Notes under the pieces: model-generated
What the model was told of the DNA's origin: nothing
What the model saw: the letters and a program-made list of their open reading frames with translations, nothing else
Databases searched by the model: none
In this document: in pieces, positions 1 through 10,221 of the stretch
How the letters are laid out: the number at the start of each line of letters is the position of its first letter
Numbering within the stretch: position 1 is the stretch's first letter
DNA from: Planctomycetota bacterium
Lineage (GTDB): Bacteria; Planctomycetota; J058
Assembly (NCBI GenBank): GCA_019636275.1
Contig: JAHBXY010000061.1
Location: 1-48,458, forward strand
Length of the DNA: 48,458 nucleotides
Direction of reading: 5' to 3'
Translations under genes and position numbers: made by a program

Positions 1-3000
1 CCGCGGCTGACGACCCCGCCGAGGCGCAGGCGGCGCTCGACGCCCTGCGCGAGGCGCGCGGGGCCGCGACCGGCGGGCCGATCCGGCCCGACGACTGGGG
101 CGCGCTGTTCGACCGCTACCAGGCCGACCTGCGCGCGCGCCTGGGCTGGTCGCCCGAGGAGCTGGCCGCGGTCCGCGCCGCCACCGACCGCGCGGCCTGC
201 GGCGGGGCCGTCGGCTGCGGCGCCCACTGGCCGCTCGACAAGGTGCGCCTGCGCGCCTACGCGCCGACCGTCCACGACCGCGTCGACGTGCTCTTCTTCG
301 CCGCCGACGACGCCCCGACGCTCGCCTGCCACGCGGTTGGCGGCGAGCCGCAGAGGTGCGACGTCTACCGCAAGGGGAAGTACGAGGTCACGCCGCTCAC
401 CGTCGACCCGGCCGGGCCCGAGCGGACCGTCCACGTGCTCGAGCTGCCGCTCGAGGTGGCCTTCCAGGTCGAAGGCGACGGCGTGGTCCTCCAGCCGGGC
501 GTCCCGGGCGACGGCGGCGCCACGCTCGAGGGGCTCGCGGCCGTCCTGCGCTTCGTGCGCGAGGCCGGGCCGCGCAAGCTCGTCGTCGCCCACCACGGCG
601 CCGGCGGCGACGCCGTGGCCGCGCGGCGCCTCGAGAGCGCGCTCGCCTTCCTCCAGGGGCGCGAGGCCTGGGCGGCGCACGCGACGAAGCACCGCACCGT
701 GCACGACCTCCAGCGCGCGCTCACGTGGATCGCGCGGCGCGAGGGCTGGCGCTGCGACCCGGGCGGGATCGACGGGATGCACTACGGCGGCTCGCAGAAC
801 GCGCTCTCGGCCTTCCGCAGCGCTTACAAGGCCGAGTGGAAGACCTGGATCCCCGCGAGCGGGATCTGGCCGACCGTCGACGACTGGCGGGCGATCTACG
901 ACGTCTACCAGCGCCGGCTCGACGAGGCGCTCGGCCCCGGCCCCGACCCCAGGCCGCGGCTGACGCCGCTCGGCGGCGCCTCGTGCGGGGCGGCGTGGCC
1001 GCCCGCGAAGGTCGAGGTCCACGCGTGGCCCGGCGTGGCCGCCGGCCGCCTCGACGTGCTCCTGTTCACCGACGCCGACGCCCCCGACCCGGCCGCGGTC
1101 GCGCCGCCGCTGGGCGCCGTCTACGCGGGGACGCGCTACCACGCCGAGCGCCTCGGCGCGGGCGAGGGGCACCTGCTCTGGGCCCGCGTCGTCGACGGCA
1201 AGGACCAGCCGGTCTCGGGCGCGGGCTACGAGGTGCGGCGCGGCGACGACCTCGTGCGCGAGGGGACGCTGCCCGCGTCGGGCGAGGTGCGCACCCCGGT
1301 CGCGCCCGGCGTCTACGCCGTGCACGTGCGGCGCGGGGCGGGCTCGGGGCCCGCGCCCGGGCCCGCACCTCCGGAGCCGTGGGAGGAGGGCGAGGGCAGC
1401 CTCGAGGAGCTCCTGCGCGGCGACTACCAGCGGCGCGGCTCCTACCGGCCCGACATGGCCGGCTTCAAGAACCCCGACCTGCAGGCGTTCCTCGTCCAGG
1501 CCTGCCAGGGGCTGGGCGTCGACCCGGCCGCGCTCGAGCCGTCGGACGGCGCCGCGCCCGGCGTGTCGGGCGGCGACAGCGACGTGGGCGTGAAGGGCGG
1601 CCTGCCGGTGTGGCTGAAGGCCTTCCAGACGGCCGCCGCGACGGCGACGTCGTGGGGCACGCGCGAGCAGGTGATGAGCCGCCTGCTCGGCGCCTTCTAC
1701 TACGCCTACTTCGTCGAGCGCTTCTACGCGGCGGCCGGCGTGGCCATGCCGTCGAACGTCGAGCACTTCCTCCTGCACCTGGGCAAGAGCGCAGTCCCGG
1801 GCAACGGCGCGGCGACCTTCGAGGACATCGGCGGTCACACCTTCGGCGACAAGCCCTTCGCCTACTGCGCCTCGGCCGGGTCGCGGGCGTTCCTCAGCGG
1901 GCTCGAGCGCTTCGGCTGGCAGCTCGAGGGCGTGATCGGCTACGCGCCGGGCGCCAAGGGGGCCGGGCACGGCTGCCCGGTCGACGTGTTCGGCGGGCGC
2001 AAGGGCGGCGCCGAGCACCGGCCGCGCCCGGGCGACGTGCTCTCGGTGCGCACGTTCCCGGGGCCCATCACGGGCCACGTCGTGACCGTGGTGTGGGCCG
2101 AGACCGACGGGACGAAGACCGGCTGGATGTGGTACGTGTCCGGCAACGCCGGCCACCGGGCGGTCTCGTGCGACTTCGTGCGCCTCGAGGACACGCCCGA
2201 CCGCCCGTCGAAGCGCGGGCAGGTGGCGGTGATCAACTGCTCGCGCAACGGCGACGTCCAGCCCGACGCCCTCGAGCGCATGACCCCGGGCGAGCTGGCG
2301 GCGAAGCGCGCGCGGCGCCTCCCCGGCGCGGCGCTCGCGGCCAACCGCCCGGGCGTCCTGGCCGAGCAGCGCCCCGGCCCCGACCTGGCGCGGGCGGGGC
2401 TCCTCGCGTCGGGCGACGTGCCCTCGGCGCCGCGCTCGTCCGCGGCGCCCGTGCTGCTGCGGGCCGGGCTGAAGATCGTCGAGTTCCGCGGCATGCTCGC
2501 GGGCGACGACCGGGCGACGCTCGGTCCGCGCGTGGTCGTGACGCCGGGGCGCAAGCTCCGGCTCGAGTGGCTCGTGGTCGACGCCGACGCCGTGACGCTC
2601 CTGCCGGGGCACGTCGACGTCACCGAGCGCCAGGCGCGGGGCGAGCCCTGGCTCGAGCTCTCGCCCGGCGAGCAGCCGCCCGGCGAGGGGGGCGTCTACC
2701 GCCTCGAGGCGCGTCGCGGCGGCGAGGTCGTCACGGCCGAGGTGACGGTCGCCGGGATCCTCGAGCTGAAGGTCGAGGGCAAGGCGCGCGACGGCAAGCG
2801 GCCGGAGCTCCTGCGGCGGCGCATGGAGGGCGGCCACCCGAAGTACGGCACGCAGCACTTCGACGTGGCCGACGCCGTCTCGGGGCTCGCGGGCTCCTTC
2901 CAGCGCTTCACCAGGCAGGAGGACAAGGACTTCCAGCACTGGTGGTGGGGCCAGATCACGCCGAAGAGCGACGCGACGGTCTCGTGGAAGGTCGTGTGGC

Positions 3001-4004
3001 CCGAGCCGGTCGAGGTGCGGCTGTGCCTCAACCGCGTGAACATGAAGCCCAACCCCGAGCGCGACGTGACCGGCGAGGGCGCGCGCGAGGGCGGGGCGCT
3101 CGTCGGCCGCGCCGACTGGACGAGCGACAAGCTGTTCCGCGTCTTCTTCGAGGTCGACCTGCGCCTGGTCGCCGGCGGGCAGGTCGTGGCCGAGGCCACG
3201 GTCCGCCTGCGCGAGAACTACGCCATGCCCGGGATCGTCGACTTCTGGTTCGAGGTCGACGGGCAGGCGTGCCGCGACGGCGCCCTCGTCGCGCGCGGCA
3301 AGCGGCCGGTGTTCAAGTGGCGCCTCGAGGGCGACCACGCGCGCAACGGCCTCGAGGTCCTGCTGCTCGACGCCGCCGGGCGGCCGCTCGTGCAGAACGA
3401 GGTCGTGCGCGACTGGTGCAAGGACGGCGAGGCCACGCCGGCCGCCAACAAGGCGCACGAGGGGGCGCGACAGCTCTCGGTCCCGATCCCCGACGGCCCC
3501 GAGGTCGAGGCCGAGGCGCGCCTCCGGCTGTTCACGCGCTTCGGCACCACCGGCCAGCGCAAGGTCAAGTTCAAGCTGGTGGGCAACGCGCCGCCGCAGC
3601 CGGTCGTCCCGCCGAAGCTCCGCGTGCGGCTGTTCGACCGCGAGCACAAGGCGCTCCCCGCCGCCCGCTACGTGGCGCGCGACCCGGGCGGCCGGACGCT
3701 CAAGGAAGGCACGGCCGACAACGCGGGCTTCATCGAGCTGTCGTCCGCCGACCTGCCCGACCGCGTCGTCGTGCGCTGGGCCGACGCGCACACCAACACC
3801 TTCCGGCTCGACTTCGACCAGGGAAGCGACGCCGAGCAGACGTCGAAGCGCCTGCACAACCTGGGCTACCCGGAGGCCGACGGCCTCTCGAAGCAGGTGC
3901 GGACCTTCCAGGCCGCCCACGGACTGCGCGACTCGGGGGGCGTCGTCGATGCGACGACGCGCGACCTCGTGGCGCGGCTGCACGACCGCTGCGAGGAGGC
4001 CTGA
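1..4004 (+). CDS. Modular peptidoglycan-directed protein (5' end outside window)
   Basis: The frame is open from base 3, so the gene starts upstream and at least 1333 residues are visible. The GTG at 243 lies inside a continuing domain and is not taken as the start. Seen in order: a module near 90-400 repeated near 900-1230 (both with a DDW helix, then a GCGAHWP or SCGAAWP-like motif); between them a degenerate OmpA-like stretch (about 560-720) and a peptidoglycan-binding-like stretch (about 720-860); a papain-like (NlpC/P60 or CHAP type) region with candidate Cys at 1866-1868 and His at 2076-2078 beside a PRPGDV motif; beta-rich Ig-like parts; and a C-terminal PG_binding_1-like repeat (about 3830-3990). 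Such architectures occur in proteins encoded near type VI secretion genes, but no VgrG, Hcp or sheath gene is present. A wall hydrolase or effector role is inferred. The next gene overlaps by one base (TGATG). Confidence 0.75.
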   Translation, partial: AADDPAEAQAALDALREARGAATGGPIRPDDWGALFDRYQADLRARLGWSPEELAAVRAATDRAACGGAVGCGAHWPLDKVRLRAYAPTVHDRVDVLFFAADDAPTLACHAVGGEPQRCDVYRKGKYEVTPLTVDPAGPERTVHVLELPLEVAFQVEGDGVVLQPGVPGDGGATLEGLAAVLRFVREAGPRKLVVAHHGAGGDAVAARRLESALAFLQGREAWAAHATKHRTVHDLQRALTWIARREGWRCDPGGIDGMHYGGSQNALSAFRSAYKAEWKTWIPASGIWPTVDDWRAIYDVYQRRLDEALGPGPDPRPRLTPLGGASCGAAWPPAKVEVHAWPGVAAGRLDVLLFTDADAPDPAAVAPPLGAVYAGTRYHAERLGAGEGHLLWARVVDGKDQPVSGAGYEVRRGDDLVREGTLPASGEVRTPVAPGVYAVHVRRGAGSGPAPGPAPPEPWEEGEGSLEELLRGDYQRRGSYRPDMAGFKNPDLQAFLVQACQGLGVDPAALEPSDGAAPGVSGGDSDVGVKGGLPVWLKAFQTAAATATSWGTREQVMSRLLGAFYYAYFVERFYAAAGVAMPSNVEHFLLHLGKSAVPGNGAATFEDIGGHTFGDKPFAYCASAGSRAFLSGLERFGWQLEGVIGYAPGAKGAGHGCPVDVFGGRKGGAEHRPRPGDVLSVRTFPGPITGHVVTVVWAETDGTKTGWMWYVSGNAGHRAVSCDFVRLEDTPDRPSKRGQVAVINCSRNGDVQPDALERMTPGELAAKRARRLPGAALAANRPGVLAEQRPGPDLARAGLLASGDVPSAPRSSAAPVLLRAGLKIVEFRGMLAGDDRATLGPRVVVTPGRKLRLEWLVVDADAVTLLPGHVDVTERQARGEPWLELSPGEQPPGEGGVYRLEARRGGEVVTAEVTVAGILELKVEGKARDGKRPELLRRRMEGGHPKYGTQHFDVADAVSGLAGSFQRFTRQEDKDFQHWWWGQITPKSDATVSWKVVWPEPVEVRLCLNRVNMKPNPERDVTGEGAREGGALVGRADWTSDKLFRVFFEVDLRLVAGGQVVAEATVRLRENYAMPGIVDFWFEVDGQACRDGALVARGKRPVFKWRLEGDHARNGLEVLLLDAAGRPLVQNEVVRDWCKDGEATPAANKAHEGARQLSVPIPDGPEVEAEARLRLFTRFGTTGQRKVKFKLVGNAPPQPVVPPKLRVRLFDREHKALPAARYVARDPGGRTLKEGTADNAGFIELSSADLPDRVVVRWADAHTNTFRLDFDQGSDAEQTSKRLHNLGYPEADGLSKQVRTFQAAHGLRDSGGVVDATTRDLVARLHDRCEEA

Positions 4005-5872
4005 TGCCGCCTGCCACGAAGGACAAGAAGGGGGCCGTCGGCCCGCTGAAGTACGCCCCCGGGACCGCGCGCACGCTCGTGGTCACGGTCGTCGACCCGG
4101 CGCGCAAGAAGGCCGGCGTGTCGGGCGTCACGGTCGAGGTCCTCGGGCTGAGCATCAAGACGACCGGCGCCGACGGCAAGGCCACGTTCAAGGACCTCCC
4201 CGTCGCGGGCGAGGGCGAGAGCGCCAAGGAGTGGATCCTCCGCGTCCGCAAGGCCGGCTACGGGCCGCCGCCGCCCGACGGCCTGCCCTGGCGCGAGTGG
4301 CAGGTCGAGCGCAAGCCGATCCCCACGAGCGAGCCTGTGTGCGCGGTCGAGGTGGAGCTGACGACGCCCGGCACGATCGACATCACCGTCCGCGTCGTCA
4401 CGGGCAAGGACCCGAAGAAGGGGATCGCCAAGGCCGCCGTCGAGGTGTGGAGCCTCCGCGGCGGACGCGAGCCGAACACCGCGGCCGACGGCACCGTCCG
4501 CTGGAAGGGGGTCAGCCTGCTCAGGAAGGACGGCACCGCGGTCACCGAGCTCGCGATCAAGGTCAACAAGGAGGGCTGGGGGTTCTACTCCGCGGAGCAG
4601 TGGGTCGAGGGCGAGGTCATGGAGGTCGTCCCGGTCCCGCCCGGCGCGACGGCGATCGAGCGGACGATCACCCTGCACGAGCGAGACGAGGCCAAGGCGG
4701 CCAAGATCGACCAGCTCCGCGCGTCGCAGCCCCAGCTCGCCGGGCTGGACCACCGCTCGCCGCTCGAGGGGCCGTCGGAGGCCAACGCCCTGGGCCGGGA
4801 CGAGACGGACATCACGACCGCCTCGTTCGCGCCCAAGGTCTTCGTGTGCGGCGGCCCGCCCGTGCTGATCGAGCTCAAGGGGCTCGACCTGAAGTGGGGC
4901 GAAGGCTACATCCCCGCCAAGTGGCGCGTCGAGGCGCACGCGACGAACGCGGGCGCGCCCACGCCGACGCTCCAGCCGGGGGGCAACCACTGCCGTGTGC
5001 CCACGACCTGCCCGGGTGTGTTCACGGTGTGGGCGAAGGTGGGCGAGGGCGAGCGCGCGATCAACCTCGCCTTCGTCAAGGTGACGATCACCACCTCGGC
5101 GGCGAAGACGGCCCCCCACAACTTCCGCCAGGGGAACACCGGCGGGCCCGGGGTCACGTGCGACACGGGCGACTTCGACGTGCCGAACACCCCCTGGCTG
5201 GTCACCTGGTCCGTGAGCGTCAGCGGCGGCCGGACCCGGGATCAGGACAAGGTCCGGGTGGTCCCCATCCAGAACGGGATCCACAACGACCCCGTGGCCA
5301 CCTACTCGGCGAAGAACGGGGTCGTCGGGACGCACCGAGAGTTCGTCAAGAGCCTCCCGGTCCTCGACACCGGCATGAAGAGTACGCCCTACTGCGTGGG
5401 GCAGTACATGTTCGCGGCGGGGACGTCGCCGGCCAAGCTCGAGGCCGACATGGAGATGGAGCTGACCGGGAGCACCCGACACTTCCGTCTGCTCGATGCG
5501 CCCAACGTGACCTTCTTCAAGAAGCACCATCACACCGGCGCCTCGCTCGGGGGCGGGACGATCCGCGGGCCCATGCGCTTCCGCGCCGCGGTCGCGGCGT
5601 TCAGCACCGACTGGCCCGGCATGGCGGTGGTGCTCGGCGTCCTCACGTGGGGCGTGGAGTTCCGCTTCGACGTGGCAGAGAGCTGGACCGGCAGCTGGAC
5701 CCTCACCAACGCCGGCTCCACGGTGACGACGGACTCCGCGTTCACCCCGCTCGATCCGCCGCAGGACGCGGCGGCCGCCGGGTTCCGGCTCACAGGGCTC
5801 CGCTTCAACGACGGGAACGCGCGCGACTTCGACCGCCGCTGCACGCCGCCCTGCCCGCAGGACGCGCCATGA
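4004..5872 (+). CDS. Uncharacterised protein with Ig-like regulatory modules
   Basis: This 622-residue protein starts at an ATG sharing one base with the previous stop, which implies translational coupling. No signal peptide is visible. Residues 15-120 and 125-230 look like two carboxypeptidase-regulatory or Ig-like beta modules, each with a DG(K/T) turn (ADGKATF, ADGTVRW). The remainder is beta-rich with scattered Cys and a His triplet (FFKKHHHTG) near residue 510. No catalytic motif is recognised. Linkage to the modular wall-binding protein suggests a partner, adaptor or accessory domain for it. The next gene overlaps by ATGA. Confidence 0.7.
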   Translation: MPPATKDKKGAVGPLKYAPGTARTLVVTVVDPARKKAGVSGVTVEVLGLSIKTTGADGKATFKDLPVAGEGESAKEWILRVRKAGYGPPPPDGLPWREWQVERKPIPTSEPVCAVEVELTTPGTIDITVRVVTGKDPKKGIAKAAVEVWSLRGGREPNTAADGTVRWKGVSLLRKDGTAVTELAIKVNKEGWGFYSAEQWVEGEVMEVVPVPPGATAIERTITLHERDEAKAAKIDQLRASQPQLAGLDHRSPLEGPSEANALGRDETDITTASFAPKVFVCGGPPVLIELKGLDLKWGEGYIPAKWRVEAHATNAGAPTPTLQPGGNHCRVPTTCPGVFTVWAKVGEGERAINLAFVKVTITTSAAKTAPHNFRQGNTGGPGVTCDTGDFDVPNTPWLVTWSVSVSGGRTRDQDKVRVVPIQNGIHNDPVATYSAKNGVVGTHREFVKSLPVLDTGMKSTPYCVGQYMFAAGTSPAKLEADMEMELTGSTRHFRLLDAPNVTFFKKHHHTGASLGGGTIRGPMRFRAAVAAFSTDWPGMAVVLGVLTWGVEFRFDVAESWTGSWTLTNAGSTVTTDSAFTPLDPPQDAAAAGFRLTGLRFNDGNARDFDRRCTPPCPQDAP

Positions 5873-6741
5873 GCGCGGCCCCGGTCGCCCTCGCCCCGGC
5901 CGTCGCGGACCCGGAGGTCGTCGTCGTGCTCGCCACGGTGGCGGCGCCGCCGGCGGCCTCGCCGTCCCCGGCCGGCGAGGCGGGGCTCATCGACCTCTCG
6001 CGGGTCGAGGTGCTGTCGCCCCCCGGGCCGGAGGCGCCGCCCGACCGGTTCAGCGTCCGATTCGAGCGCGCCGCGGACCCGCTCGCGCGCGACCGCGACG
6101 GGTCGAACCCCTGGAACCGGGTGTCCCTCGACCCGGGCGCTGCGCTGGTCGTCGCCCTGCGGGCGGGCGAGGTCGTCGCGGTGCGGTCGGTCGAGGGCGT
6201 CGACGACCCCGCGCTCGCCGCGATCCGGGCGGCCTGCGCCCTCGCGCGCCCGCCCGTCGAGGACGTGGACCCGCGGCGGGTCCGCGCCCTGGCCGGCGAC
6301 GACGCGCTCGCGCGCGAGGCGCTCCTCGTCCGCCTCGGCCGGGGCCGGGTCGACCTCGCGGTCGAGCACCTCGCCGCCGCGGCGAGCGCCGCGACGGACC
6401 CCCTCGTGCGCGGCCGCCTGCGGGACGCGCTCGCCGCGCAGTTCGACCCCGAGCGCTGGGCCTCGCGCGACAACGCCGCCGTGCTGACGGCGCTGGCGCG
6501 CGCGCTGCTCGGCGCCCCGCGGGTCGAGCGTCCGGCCTGGGCGGGTGAGCTCGCGCGCTGGCTGCGCTACCCCTACGACCCCGCGCCCGAGCGGCAGGAG
6601 CGCGTCGCGAGGGCGCTCGTGCTCCTCGTCGACTCGCCGCCGGTGGCGATGGTCGCGGCGCTCGAGGGGCTCGGCGGGGCGGGGACGCCGGAGGACCAGG
6701 CGGCGGCGCGGGACGTCCTGGCGCTGTGGCTGCAGCTCTAG
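5869..6741 (+). CDS. Hypothetical protein, last gene of the left-edge operon
   Basis: This 290-residue protein starts at the ATG of an ATGA overlap with the preceding stop. An Ala/Pro/Val-rich N-terminus of about 40 residues precedes a short mixed region with a WNRVSLDPG motif near 85 and an Ala/Leu/Arg-rich helical C-terminal half. The helices resemble alpha-solenoid repeats but show no clear consensus. There is no signal peptide or catalytic motif. In effector operons a small last gene may be an immunity protein or chaperone; here that is speculation from position only. A large inverted repeat begins one base after its TAG stop. Confidence 0.6.
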   Translation: MSAAPVALAPAVADPEVVVVLATVAAPPAASPSPAGEAGLIDLSRVEVLSPPGPEAPPDRFSVRFERAADPLARDRDGSNPWNRVSLDPGAALVVALRAGEVVAVRSVEGVDDPALAAIRAACALARPPVEDVDPRRVRALAGDDALAREALLVRLGRGRVDLAVEHLAAAASAATDPLVRGRLRDALAAQFDPERWASRDNAAVLTALARALLGAPRVERPAWAGELARWLRYPYDPAPERQERVARALVLLVDSPPVAMVAALEGLGGAGTPEDQAAARDVLALWLQL

Positions 6742-6807
6742 CCCGGATCATGCACGAGTCGAGGTCGTCACGTCACGTGAAGTCGAGCCAAGAGTGCATG
6801 ATCCGGG
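6742..6807. repeat. Inverted repeat directly after a stop codon
   Basis: Two perfect 14-base arms (6742-6755 and 6794-6807) flank a 38-base spacer containing the palindrome TCACGTGA. The left arm begins at the base after the TAG of the preceding gene. There is no T-run, so it would be an atypical terminator; an mRNA 3'-end stabiliser or a palindromic repeat are other options. Confidence 0.6.
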
Positions 6808-6988
6808 CGGTGCCCGAGCGAGGGGCTCGGCGAACACCGGGCCAGTCTCGACACGGTGTCGACGAGGAGCGCCGAGCCCCGAGCGAGGTGGCTGACGGGC
6901 TGGCGAGGATCGTTCAGGGTTTCGTGCAGGTGCGGCGCGGATGTCGTCATGGGGTCATGAACGATCCGAGCTAGCGAGGGAGCGACCG
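6808..6988. other. Intergenic region with further inverted repeats
   Basis: No convincing gene. An 11-base inverted repeat (6822-6832 with 6870-6880) surrounds a smaller hairpin near 6856-6870 (TCGACAC and GTGTCGA). A GAGGGAG ribosome-binding site near 6976-6982 serves the FHA gene at 6989. Confidence 0.4.
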
Positions 6989-7696
6989 ATGGCGCGGCTC
7001 GAGGTCGAGGCGGGCGAGGCGAGCGGCGACGGCGGGAGCTTCGAGCTCGGGGCCGAGCCGCTGCAGGTCGGCGCGTCGCGGCGCTGCCAGGTGTGCATCC
7101 GCGAGCAGGGCGTCTCGTTCGTGCACGCGATCATCACGGCCGACGGCGACGGCTTCAGCGTCCTGGCCAAGCCCTCGAGCGCCGGCACGACGGTCAACGG
7201 CGAGCCGCTGCGCAGCGGCGCCACGCGCCGCCTCGTCCCGGGCGACCGCCTGACCTTCGGGAAGACCTCGGCCCGCTTCGTCGACGGGCCTGCGCATTCG
7301 CCTGCGCCTGCGCCTGCGCCTGCGCCCGCGCCTGCGCCTGCTCCCCCCGCTGCGCCCCCCGCGTCCGACGCAGCCGACGACGCCGACCTGCCCTTCCACG
7401 TCCCGGCGCGCCTCGAGCCGCCGCCGCCCTCGCCGCCGGCCGCCGCGCCGCCGCCCGCCCCCGACGACGGGCTCGACGCGCTCCTGGCCCGGCTCGCGAC
7501 CGCGGAGGGGGAGCGCGACGTCCAGCGGGCGCTCGCGCGGGAGCTCGAGCTCGACGCCGACGACGCGCGCCGCGCGCTGGCGGCGCTCGAGGCCAGGCAG
7601 GAGACCCTGCAGGCGGAGCGCGACGCCCTGCGCCGGGAGGTCGCCCGGCTCGGGGCGGAGGTCCGCCTCGGCAGGCGCGCGGCCGACGCCCGCTGA
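6989..7696 (+). CDS. FHA-domain protein with Pro/Ala linker and coiled coil
   Basis: This 235-residue protein has an FHA-like phosphothreonine-binding fold at about 15-98, shown by a VGAS strand, an SxxH pair (S43, H46), a TTVNG turn and a GDRLTFGK strand. The Arg that normally follows the first Gly is displaced (GASRR), so phosphopeptide affinity is uncertain. Residues 101-120 are a Pro-Ala run encoded by CCTGCG hexamers. A second Pro-rich stretch and a charged coiled coil (about 165-235) follow. ATG 6989 was chosen over an upstream in-frame ATG at 6941 because GAGGGAG lies just before it and the FHA fold starts soon after. It probably reads phosphorylation by a Ser/Thr kinase, perhaps for the upstream operon. 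Confidence 0.8.
   Translation: MARLEVEAGEASGDGGSFELGAEPLQVGASRRCQVCIREQGVSFVHAIITADGDGFSVLAKPSSAGTTVNGEPLRSGATRRLVPGDRLTFGKTSARFVDGPAHSPAPAPAPAPAPAPAPPAAPPASDAADDADLPFHVPARLEPPPPSPPAAAPPPAPDDGLDALLARLATAEGERDVQRALARELELDADDARRALAALEARQETLQAERDALRREVARLGAEVRLGRRAADAR
7289..7342 (+). repeat. CCTGCG hexamer microsatellite in the FHA gene
   Basis: About eight imperfect copies of CCTGCG encode the alternating Pro-Ala linker. The six-base period keeps the frame, so copy-number change would only vary linker length. Confidence 0.8.
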
Positions 7697-7868
7697 CCGC
7701 CTCACCGCTCGATCTGCGAGCGAAGCGAGCAGATCGAGCGCTGGCGCCATCCCAGAGCGGAGGCCGCGTAGCGTCCGGAGCGAGGGCGACAGGTGCCTCA
7801 CTGCGGATCGGAGCAGCGAGCCGCGCGCCCGGACGTGGACATCAGAACGAGCGACGGCCGCTGTGAGC
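7697..7868 (+). repeat. Dispersed intergenic repeat A, copy 1
   Basis: This segment begins directly after the FHA gene stop and matches 35159-35332 along its length at roughly 80 percent by eye. It opens with CTCACCGCTCGATCTG and carries a perfect 11-base inverted repeat (7706-7716 with 7730-7740, 13-base loop). A shared core, GGCGACAGGTGCCTC then TGCGGATCGGAGCA, follows. It has no coding signature. Confidence 0.7.
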
Positions 7869-7883
7869 GCCCGCGCGCCGTGG

Positions 7884-7889
7884 CAGACT
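7884..7889 (+). promoter_or_regulatory. Candidate -10 box for the SDR gene
   Basis: CAGACT lies 22 bases before ATG 7912. A strong AGGAGG ribosome-binding site sits at 7900-7905, so this mRNA would have a short leader. No -35 box is clear. Confidence 0.3.
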
Positions 7890-7911
7890 CGGACCGACCA
7901 GGAGGCTCGAC

Positions 7912-8826
7912 ATGGAGCGGCCGCTCGAGGGCAAGGTGGCGCTGGTGGCGGGGGCGACCCGGGGCGCGGGGCGCGGGGTCGCGGTCGAGCTGGGCGCGGC
8001 CGGGGCCACGGTCTACGTGACCGGCCGGAGCACCCGCGCGGCCCGGAGCGAGTACGACCGCCCCGAGACGATCGAGGAGACCGCCGAGCTCGTGGCCGCG
8101 GCCGGCGGCCGGGCGATCGCCGTGCAGGTCGACCACCTGGTCCCCGAGCAGGTCCGCGCCCTCGTCGAGCGGATCGACCGCGAGCAGGGGCGGCTCGACG
8201 TGCTGGTCAACGACATCTGGGGCGGCGAGCGCCTGGTCGAGTGGCACGTGCCCGTGTGGGAGCACTCGCTCGACAAGGGCCTCCGCCTGCTCCGCCTGGC
8301 GATCGACACGCACCTCGTCACCAGCCACTTCGCCCTGCCCCTCCTGATCCGGCGGCCGGGCGGGCTGGTCGTCGAGATGACCGACGGGACGGCGGAGTAC
8401 AACGCCGACCACTACCGGCTGTCGATCTTCTACGACCTGGCCAAGGTCTCCGTGCAGCGGCTCGGCTGGGCGCAGGCCAAGGAGCTCGCGCCGCACGGCG
8501 GGACGGCGGTGGCGCTGACGCCAGGCTGGCTGCGCTCGGAGATGATGCTCGACGCCTACGGCGTGCGCGAGGAGACCTGGCGCGACGCCCTGGCCACGCA
8601 GCCGCACTTCGTCATCTCGGAGACGCCGCGCTTCGTCGGCCGGGCGGTCGTGGCCCTCGCGGCCGACCCCGACGCGCGGCGCTGGAGCGGGCGGTCGCTC
8701 TCCAGCGGCCAGCTCGCGCAGGAGTACGGGTTCACCGACCTCGACGGCTCGCGGCCGGACTGCTGGCGCTACCTGACCGAGGTGCAGGAGGCCGGCAAGC
8801 CGGCCGACGCGACCGGCTACCGGTGA
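7912..8826 (+). CDS. Short-chain dehydrogenase/reductase family protein
   Basis: This 304-residue protein has a Rossmann fold of the SDR family. Seen: the nucleotide-binding GATRGAGRG motif near residue 14, a GRST segment typical of NADP-preferring members, NDIWGG in place of the usual NNAG, and the catalytic Tyr-Lys pair in YDLAK near 180. The Ser usually about 13 residues before the Tyr is not obvious (TDGTAEY), so activity needs caution. The long C-terminal tail (about 250-304) with paired Trp and Asp fits SDR proteins annotated only as oxidoreductase. The substrate is unknown. AGGAGG lies seven bases upstream of the ATG. It converges with the response-regulator gene, three bases between stops. 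Confidence 0.88.
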   Translation: MERPLEGKVALVAGATRGAGRGVAVELGAAGATVYVTGRSTRAARSEYDRPETIEETAELVAAAGGRAIAVQVDHLVPEQVRALVERIDREQGRLDVLVNDIWGGERLVEWHVPVWEHSLDKGLRLLRLAIDTHLVTSHFALPLLIRRPGGLVVEMTDGTAEYNADHYRLSIFYDLAKVSVQRLGWAQAKELAPHGGTAVALTPGWLRSEMMLDAYGVREETWRDALATQPHFVISETPRFVGRAVVALAADPDARRWSGRSLSSGQLAQEYGFTDLDGSRPDCWRYLTEVQEAGKPADATGYR

Positions 8827-8829
8827 CCC

Positions 8830-10221
<1,392 letters not shown>

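Noticed and set aside
6726..6974. An 82-codon frame over the inverted repeats after the left-edge operon
   Set aside because: It spans palindromic sequence, has poor codon bias and begins inside the preceding gene.
7289..7342. CRISPR-like or regulatory tandem repeat
   Set aside because: It is a coding hexamer run with no spacers.
7793..8020. Small frames over repeat A
   Set aside because: The reading frame is not kept between the two repeat copies, so the conservation is not at protein level.
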